18,309 nt of DNA from an uncultured Veillonella sp. (lineage in GTDB: Bacteria; Bacillota; Negativicutes; Veillonellales; Veillonellaceae), in the NCBI RefSeq assembly GCF_905209685.1, contig NZ_CAJLUB010000023.1:1-18309 (forward strand), read 5' to 3'. Positions 13,750 to 18,309 of this stretch are shown here, piece after piece (the first letter of the stretch is position 1; each line of letters opens with the position of its first letter). The notes below the pieces were generated by a model. It did no database searches. It was not told where the DNA came from and was given only the letters and a program-made list of their open reading frames with translations. A program made the translations under genes and the position numbers.

Positions 13750-14844
13750 CTAATTGGAAGCTGCTTGGCCTAATTTAATCTGTGTACTCTTCATTTTGCC
13801 ATTGTGAGTATAAGATACCAAAACTGTATCACCAGGGCTCTTAGCGTCAATTTGCTCTTTTAATTCTAATAATGTACTAATATCCTTGCCATCAATTTGA
13901 GCAATTGTATCTCCTTCTACCAAACCAGCCTTTGCAGCAGGACCATTCGCATCAAGTTGAACAATGAGAAGACCTTCGCCTTCATAACTTACATTGTTAC
14001 GCGCTGCTGTTTGACGATCTACAGCCCATACACCAATATAAGGACGTACAACCTTACCATTCTTAATAATAGAATCTACAACAGTCATAGCGGAGTTAAT
14101 AGGAATGGCAAAACCCATACCTTCAACGCCTTCTTTAGAAATCTTAGAGCTATTAATACCAATTAACTCTCCATCTGCATTGATGAGAGCACCACCAGAG
14201 TTACCTGGATTAATAGCTGCATCTGTTTGGATTAATGGGAAGCGTTGACCTTGATCATCAATAGTACGTGCTAGCGCACTGATTACACCAGATGTAACAG
14301 AGCCTTTAAACTCTAGGCCTAAAGGATTGCCAATGGCGATAGCCGGTTCCCCTACTTGTAAGGAATCAGAGTCACCAATTTTTATAGGTTGAATATCCTT
14401 TGGTGGATTAATTTTAACAACAGCTAAGTCTGTTTGAGCATCCGTACCAATAACTGTACCTGTTACGGTAGATCCATTAGACAAAGAAACTGTAACCTCT
14501 CCATTTTTAGCACCAGCTACAACGTGATTATTTGTTACAATATGTCCATCATTATCAATCAATACACCAGAGCCTACACCTTCCCCAGCATAGATGGTAC
14601 GGTTAAAGATATCCTTTTGAAAAACTTGTGTAGTAATCCCCACTACAGCCGGACCAGATTCTTTAGCCGCTTGTACCACGTATGTATTACGCGTATCCGT
14701 AATAGGTTTTGTTTGCTTTGTTTGTTCTCGTACAGTCGTTTGATGTGTAATGGGATTACCAAAGAAATAGTATCCTCCACCTACGCCAATACCGAGGGCT
14801 AGCACACAAGCAATAATTGATTTCTTATATTTTGAAAAATTCAT
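13750..14844 (-). CDS. htrA: HtrA/DegP-type serine protease with one PDZ domain
   Basis: The 364-residue protein has an uncleaved N-terminal membrane anchor (about 8-28), a linker, a trypsin-like protease domain (about 55-260) and a single C-terminal PDZ domain (about 265-358). The catalytic triad is complete: His107 in TNNHVV, Asp139 in TDLAVVK and Ser216 in GNSGGAL. It acts outside the cytoplasmic membrane to degrade or refold damaged envelope proteins, like DegS/DegP and Firmicute HtrA. AAGGAGA seven bases upstream fixes the start. It is monocistronic, with its own promoter about 160 bases upstream and a terminator. The neighbouring two-component system could be the stress sensor controlling it, but the sequence alone does not show this. 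Confidence 0.95.
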   Translation of the reverse strand: MNFSKYKKSIIACVLALGIGVGGGYYFFGNPITHQTTVREQTKQTKPITDTRNTYVVQAAKESGPAVVGITTQVFQKDIFNRTIYAGEGVGSGVLIDNDGHIVTNNHVVAGAKNGEVTVSLSNGSTVTGTVIGTDAQTDLAVVKINPPKDIQPIKIGDSDSLQVGEPAIAIGNPLGLEFKGSVTSGVISALARTIDDQGQRFPLIQTDAAINPGNSGGALINADGELIGINSSKISKEGVEGMGFAIPINSAMTVVDSIIKNGKVVRPYIGVWAVDRQTAARNNVSYEGEGLLIVQLDANGPAAKAGLVEGDTIAQIDGKDISTLLELKEQIDAKSPGDTVLVSYTHNGKMKSTQIKLGQAASN

Positions 14845-14971
14845 GCATATCTCCTTATATCATCTTTTAATGATTTCTTATTATTATATTTCTTATCATA
14901 TAAACTGCCAATTGCAATCGAATACACACTTTAACAACAATGTAATATAGCAGTATATATCTACTTTCACC

Positions 14972-14998
14972 AAAATCAATTTTATAAAATCAATTTTT
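14972..14998 (-). promoter_or_regulatory. Direct repeat AAAATTGATTTT just downstream of the htrA promoter
   Basis: On the minus strand the 12-base unit occurs twice, at 14997-14986 and 14983-14972, 14 bases apart start to start, within the first 30 bases of the predicted transcript. It could be a tandem regulator site; AT-richness lowers the weight of this. Confidence 0.35.
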
Positions 14999-15007
14999 GA
15001 TGAACCT

Positions 15008-15036
15008 ATTATAGTACGCAAGACATTACATTGCAA
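15008..15036 (-). promoter_or_regulatory. Putative htrA promoter
   Basis: On the minus strand TTGCAA (15036-15031) and a perfect TATAAT (15013-15008) are 17 bases apart. This predicts a transcript start near 15001 and a leader of about 155 bases to the htrA start. Confidence 0.6.
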
Positions 15037-15186
15037 GATAACAATTTATTACATCTATTATAAAAATATAATTTCTATAAATAATATGTATCTTGTAATA
15101 CGTTAAGAGCAAATCGAATTTCGAGACGATTCAACTGTAGAGAAATTACATAAAAACATATGTATATAAAAATGTACCATATAAAA

Positions 15187-15229
15187 CATAAAGGGCATTC
15201 ACTAGCCGTCGCTAGGAATGCCCTTTATG
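15187..15229 (-). terminator. Terminator after the two-component operon and candidate RNA B
   Basis: CATAAAGGGCATTC pairs with GAATGCCCTTTATG, and after one bulged base CTAGC pairs with GCTAG around a four-base loop. On the minus strand the stem is followed by TTTTAT. Confidence 0.8.
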
Positions 15230-15365
15230 CATATAGTTTGAGAGTGTAAGGACTGTTGAGAGAGAGTATATGTGATCTAGATAAGTTGAGAGAGAACTTA
15301 TTAAGAGAGAGAAGTTTAGTTGTTTCTTATCTAGAATCAAAAGTCAGCCTTACTTAGATAAGTAT
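15187..15365 (-). ncRNA. Candidate structured RNA B with four CUCUC tracts and competing helices
   Basis: Downstream of the response regulator gene the minus strand carries CTTATCTA (15362-15355), TCTAGATAAG (15335-15326) and CTTATCTAGA (15285-15276). The middle element can pair perfectly with either flank. The hairpin ATAAGTT/AACTTAT (15301-15281) presents exactly CUCUCUC as its loop and competes with the third element. Further CTCTCTC tracts lie at about 15311-15305 and 15266-15258 and a CTCTC at 15244-15240. It ends in a long terminator stem (15229-15187). Candidate minus-strand promoters upstream (TTGATA-16-TATACT, 15388-15361; TTTATA-17-TATAAT, 15448-15420) would allow independent transcription. 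It otherwise forms the regulator's 3' UTR. No protein frame fits. Function unknown. Confidence 0.45.
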
Positions 15366-15448
15366 ACATGGAATATCTAAACTATCAAAGGAAGTATATA
15401 AACAATTTTTAAATCTTTGATTATATCTATATAATAACTTCCTATAAA
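15361..15448 (-). promoter_or_regulatory. Two candidate promoters for RNA B
   Basis: On the minus strand TTTATA (15448-15443), 17 bases, TATAAT (15425-15420); and TTGATA (15388-15383), 16 bases, TATACT (15366-15361). The region is very AT-rich, so either could be chance. Confidence 0.35.
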
Positions 15449-15507
15449 CTCATATTTTATCAACAACCACCAAAAACGTGAGCGTAATATGAAAGTGATT
15501 TCAGTTA

Positions 15508-16197
15508 TCAAACAAATTTATAACCAACGCCCCATACAGTAATGATGTGCTTACTATCGGATGGATTATCTTCAATTTCTTCACGTAAACGGTTGATATG
15601 AACCGCTACAGTTGCATAATCACCATAGGAATCAAGACCCCATACGCGAGAGTATAATTCTTCTTTACTAAATACGATATCACGATTGCGCATCAAGAAT
15701 TCTAATAACTGGAATTCTTTCTTTTTAAGGTGAACTTCTTTTTCGTTTACCCAAACTTTCATCATCTTAGGATCAAGACGGATTTCTCCAGATTGAATCG
15801 CATTGGTTTCCATAGCATCACGCTCTGTTAAGCGTTTATATTGTGCCAACATAGCTTTGATTTTTGCAATCAATACAGATGGAGAGAATGGTTTTTCAAT
15901 ATAGTCATCAGCACCTACGCCGAGACCACGGATTTTATCGATATCATCAAGTCGAGCTGTTACCATAACAATTGGTACACGAACCTTGTCACGAATTTGG
16001 CGGCAAACTTCAAAACCATCCATTTCTGGCAACATAACATCAAGGATGATAAGGTCTACAGGAGTATTTAAGGCAGCCTCAATACCCTCCGTACCATTAG
16101 TCATAATAGTTACATCATAACCTGCCACCATCAAATAATCACGCTCAATATTGGCGATATCCAAATCGTCTTCAATAATTAAGATATGTTCACTCAT
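15508..16197 (-). CDS. OmpR/PhoB-family response regulator
   Basis: The 229-residue protein has a receiver domain (1-120) with acidic pocket Asp10/Asp11, phospho-acceptor Asp53 (LIILDVMLPEMDG), Thr80 and Lys102 (EKPFS). A C-terminal winged helix follows (about 135-229: LKKKEFQLLEFLMRN, VWGLDSYGDYATVAVHINRLR, VWGVGYKFV). It is a DNA-binding regulator activated by the adjacent kinase. The start ATG overlaps the kinase stop (ATGA) and has AAGGAGA seven bases upstream. The order is kinase first, then regulator, on one transcript. Targets are not identifiable from sequence; the dyad upstream of the kinase gene and the nearby htrA are candidates. Confidence 0.95.
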   Translation of the reverse strand: MSEHILIIEDDLDIANIERDYLMVAGYDVTIMTNGTEGIEAALNTPVDLIILDVMLPEMDGFEVCRQIRDKVRVPIVMVTARLDDIDKIRGLGVGADDYIEKPFSPSVLIAKIKAMLAQYKRLTERDAMETNAIQSGEIRLDPKMMKVWVNEKEVHLKKKEFQLLEFLMRNRDIVFSKEELYSRVWGLDSYGDYATVAVHINRLREEIEDNPSDSKHIITVWGVGYKFV

Positions 16198-17534
16198 GAT
16201 TCTTCTCCTTGTTTAGGAAATTCTAATATAATACGTAGACCATGTGGTCTTACATTTTCAATCACAACTCGGCCTTCAAAGATTTCCATAATTCGACGAA
16301 TAATCGACAATCCAAGACCACTACCTTCTTGTGGGTTCGTACGAGATGAATCTACACGGTAGAATGGACGCATTAGACGTTCTAGCGATTCTGGTGGTAC
16401 CCCTGGGCCATCATCACTGATAACACAGTATACAAAATCATCATCACTAGTTACATCAATAACACAATGACCAACATCGGCCATTTTATACTTAGCACTA
16501 TTGTTCAACACATTTTGTAAAACACGCTGTAACAATTGTGGGTTTGCATTAATGAAAGCATTTTCCGCTGCTATACGGAATTTAATTTCTAGACCTCTTG
16601 TTTGATAAGGAGCCAAATGATCTTCTACAAAATCACGTACATATTGACCGAGTTCAATTCGTTCAGATGGACGAGATTCTTTCTTGTAATTCAATGTGGT
16701 AATGAGGAATAACTCCTCTAACATCGAATCTAAATCATTAGCCCGTTTCAAAATGATTCCCATATAGCGTTTTTGTTGCTCTTCGGTTGGTGCAATACCA
16801 TCGCGAACGCCTTCTGCATACGCTTTAATCGCTGTTAACGGCGTTCGGATATCATGGGATATCCCTGCTAGTAACTCTTTTTGTTGCTCCTGTTCCATTT
16901 CAATCTGACGATTGGCCATTTCTAAGGATTTCGTCATATTCTTAACATGAATCATGATAAAGCGTGTAACAAATCGGTTAATAGCAAAGAATGTAACAAT
17001 AAACAGTAATATCGCAACTATGATTATGTAGAAGGATACAGATTCCATTAAGCTATCACTACCATGAGTAGCGCGCTTTATAGCAATATGATAAACGTAA
17101 GCATGACGCCCATCGTATTTCCGCATTTCATATACGAACGTATTATTGGACTGATATACAATACCTTGTAATTCAGGGTTTACATCAATAAGACCAACAA
17201 TAGCAGAAGCGCTATAGATTTGAGGATTACCATAGCTGTACACCATATTACCTTGATCTAGTACCTCTACATATACTTCCTTTGGATCAAGTAGACTATA
17301 GCTAGGCTTTACTAAGCTATCTATTAAGTTGTTTTCTAAACCATAAAAGGTAATTGTTTCAGTGATTCGACTGACACTTTTAAACTGTTGTTCCTGCTCA
17401 ATACGCAAATAGTAACCGGCATTAGCCAATATGCGCAGACCTGTAAAGTATAGCAAAAATAAGATAATTGCTATCAAAATAGGCACTACAAAGAGCACAA
17501 CATTGGATATCCAAATCCGTATTTGTAAATTCAC
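16194..17534 (-). CDS. Membrane sensor histidine kinase
   Basis: This is a 446-residue class I kinase with membrane segments at about 11-31 and 166-186 enclosing an extracytoplasmic sensor domain of about 135 residues that I cannot assign to a family. The H-box SHDIRTPLTAI (phospho-acceptor His227) is followed by an ATPase domain with N-box NVLNNSAKY (341-349), G1 DDGPGVP (374-380), F-box RPFYRVD (389-395) and G2 GSGLGLSI (404-411). The region 187-225 is coiled and Gln/Glu-rich, a signalling linker. The start is GTG at 17534, with GAGGT six bases upstream; no ATG fits. It overlaps the regulator gene by four bases. Stimulus unknown; a cell-envelope signal is plausible given the htrA neighbour but not shown. 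Confidence 0.93.
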   Translation of the reverse strand: MNLQIRIWISNVVLFVVPILIAIILFLLYFTGLRILANAGYYLRIEQEQQFKSVSRITETITFYGLENNLIDSLVKPSYSLLDPKEVYVEVLDQGNMVYSYGNPQIYSASAIVGLIDVNPELQGIVYQSNNTFVYEMRKYDGRHAYVYHIAIKRATHGSDSLMESVSFYIIIVAILLFIVTFFAINRFVTRFIMIHVKNMTKSLEMANRQIEMEQEQQKELLAGISHDIRTPLTAIKAYAEGVRDGIAPTEEQQKRYMGIILKRANDLDSMLEELFLITTLNYKKESRPSERIELGQYVRDFVEDHLAPYQTRGLEIKFRIAAENAFINANPQLLQRVLQNVLNNSAKYKMADVGHCVIDVTSDDDFVYCVISDDGPGVPPESLERLMRPFYRVDSSRTNPQEGSGLGLSIIRRIMEIFEGRVVIENVRPHGLRIILEFPKQGEES

Positions 17535-17945
17535 AGGGTTACCTCAATATCATAAATATTAGATACTTCTTATAGTTTACGCTATTTTTAATACTTAAAG
17601 CAAGTAAAAAGCGTAAAAAAGTGATTTAACTTTCATATTTTCTTCATTGTCAGTTTATAATTGGCTGTTATTACATATGGTCAATATGCCTTTTATTATC
17701 TACTATTTTGAAGTTTTTAATATATATTACACGTATCCGGGCAACCTATATCAACATACCACAAGTAATTTTTAGGACATCAAACATAATGTTCTATAAC
17801 GTCTTATTTAATAGCCTCTATATTTTTTATAAAATCTCTAAATATAAAAATGCTATATCTGTAAAAATAAATTCTTTTACCTTATATTATCATTATCAAA
17901 ATATTTCTCTACTCATATATAATTCAATTGCCTTATTTATACATA
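17535..17945. other. AT-rich 410-bp intergenic region upstream of the kinase gene
   Basis: The 80 bases next to the kinase contain the likely promoter (TATAAG, 17574-17569, minus strand) and the dyad TTTACGCT (17576-17583)/AGCGTAAA (17610-17617). From about 17650 to 17945 I see no gene, RNA hairpin or repeat. A long open frame on the plus strand (17708-18088) runs into the carboxyltransferase gene, has no ribosome binding site and has nonsense composition. Confidence 0.6.
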
Positions 17946-17977
17946 AAAAAAGAGGATTCCATAGGAATCCTCTTTTA
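17946..17977 (-). terminator. Intrinsic terminator of the carboxyltransferase gene
   Basis: AAAAGAGGATTCC pairs with GGAATCCTCTTTT around ATA; on the minus strand it is followed by a run of seven T. It lies 10 bases after the stop. Confidence 0.92.
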
Positions 17978-17986
17978 ATATTTGGA

Positions 17987-18309
17987 TTAACGACGATTTG
18001 CATCGAAGAAGTTAATAGCAACTTCTGGGAACATAGCGTAAGTCAATACGTCTTCGTCAGTGATACCATTGTAGCCTTTGGAAGCTAAATCTTGACGATA
18101 ACCGTCTAATTCAGGTTCGATAAGATCTGCTGGACGGCAAGTGATAGGTTCTTCATCACCAATGATAGTGTGACGAATTTCGTCAGAAATTTTACCAGGC
18201 AACGCACCATATTTACCGCGTACAAGGTCTTTAACTTCGTTAGGAACCATTTTGTAACGGTCGCCCATCATAACGTTCATCATAGCCATTGTACCAACGA
18301 TTTGGGATG
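17987..18309 (-). CDS. Biotin-dependent carboxyltransferase subunit (PycB/OadA/5S-like), C-terminal end only
   Basis: The last 107 residues are visible; the reading frame continues past the window edge, so the N-terminus is missing. SQIVGTMAMMNVMMGDRY, then YGALPGKISDEIR, CRPADLIEPELD and EDVLTYAMFPEVAINFF are characteristic of the conserved carboxylase domain following the carboxyltransferase barrel. This domain is shared by pyruvate carboxylase subunit B, the oxaloacetate decarboxylase alpha subunit and the 5S subunit of transcarboxylase. The protein stops right after this domain (FFDANRR) without a biotinyl domain (no AMKM), so biotin must be carried on a separate subunit, as in multi-subunit enzymes. 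It would move a carboxyl group between biotin and pyruvate/oxaloacetate in lactate fermentation to propionate. Which enzyme it belongs to cannot be decided here. Confidence 0.85.
   Translation of the reverse strand, partial: SQIVGTMAMMNVMMGDRYKMVPNEVKDLVRGKYGALPGKISDEIRHTIIGDEEPITCRPADLIEPELDGYRQDLASKGYNGITDEDVLTYAMFPEVAINFFDANRR

Noticed and set aside
15240..15312. GAGAGAG repeats as a CRISPR array or simple microsatellite
   Set aside because: Units are too short and unevenly spaced with no spacer structure, and they sit in the loop or linkers of a folded RNA ending in a terminator.
17708..18088. Open frame of 126 codons on the plus strand upstream of and into the carboxyltransferase gene
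   Set aside because: It has no ribosome binding site, a composition set by AT-rich intergenic DNA, and crosses both a terminator and a well-supported gene on the other strand.

Overview
The window reads as low-GC chromosomal DNA of a Veillonella-like member of the Negativicutes (diderm Firmicutes). This is inferred from AT-rich intergenic DNA, strong AAAGGAG-type ribosome binding sites, protein character (MetQ, DeoC, PyNP, PadR/DUF1700) and the tail of a stand-alone biotin-dependent carboxyltransferase of the kind used by lactate/propionate fermenters. No tRNA, rRNA, CRISPR array, insertion sequence or phage gene is visible. The genus is an inference; a database search would settle it.

Layout, left to right. 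1-784: the 3' part of an Fsr-like MFS exporter (+), sharing a bidirectional terminator with an AT-rich four-helix membrane protein (-). 1532-3206: ridA and a CyuA/UPF0597 cysteine desulfidase-like gene (-), one base apart and probably acting on the same 2-aminoacrylate chemistry. 3323-5045: two secreted, distantly paralogous proteins (-) in a coupled pair. 5189-7164: a menA-like prenyltransferase and an orphan metQ (+), each with its own putative promoter. 7166-10254: a (-) pyrimidine/deoxyribonucleoside salvage cluster, exonuclease - deoC - pyrimidine-nucleoside phosphorylase - cdd, with a hairpin between deoC and the phosphorylase. It is transcribed away from the de novo genes pyrF-pyrE (+, 10458-11761), and a perfect 17-bp dyad lies between the two units. 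11866-13483: a PadR-DUF1700-secreted Met/His/Gln-rich protein operon (-), with an operator-like dyad over its promoter and a chain of hairpins in its 3' region. 13636-15036: an HtrA/DegP protease (-). 15187-17534: a histidine kinase/response regulator operon (-), followed by a second structured non-coding stretch. 17946-18309: the C-terminus of a carboxyltransferase (-).

The most unusual material is non-coding. Two stretches of about 175-180 bases (11866-12037 and 15187-15365, both minus strand, both directly downstream of regulatory operons) are built of hairpins, carry repeated CUCUCUC tracts in predicted single-stranded or loop positions, and end in long intrinsic-terminator stems. The first also contains a nine-base tract complementary to the 5' leader of its own PadR operon. 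These may be 3'-UTR-derived or independent small RNAs of a common class. That is an inference from sequence only.
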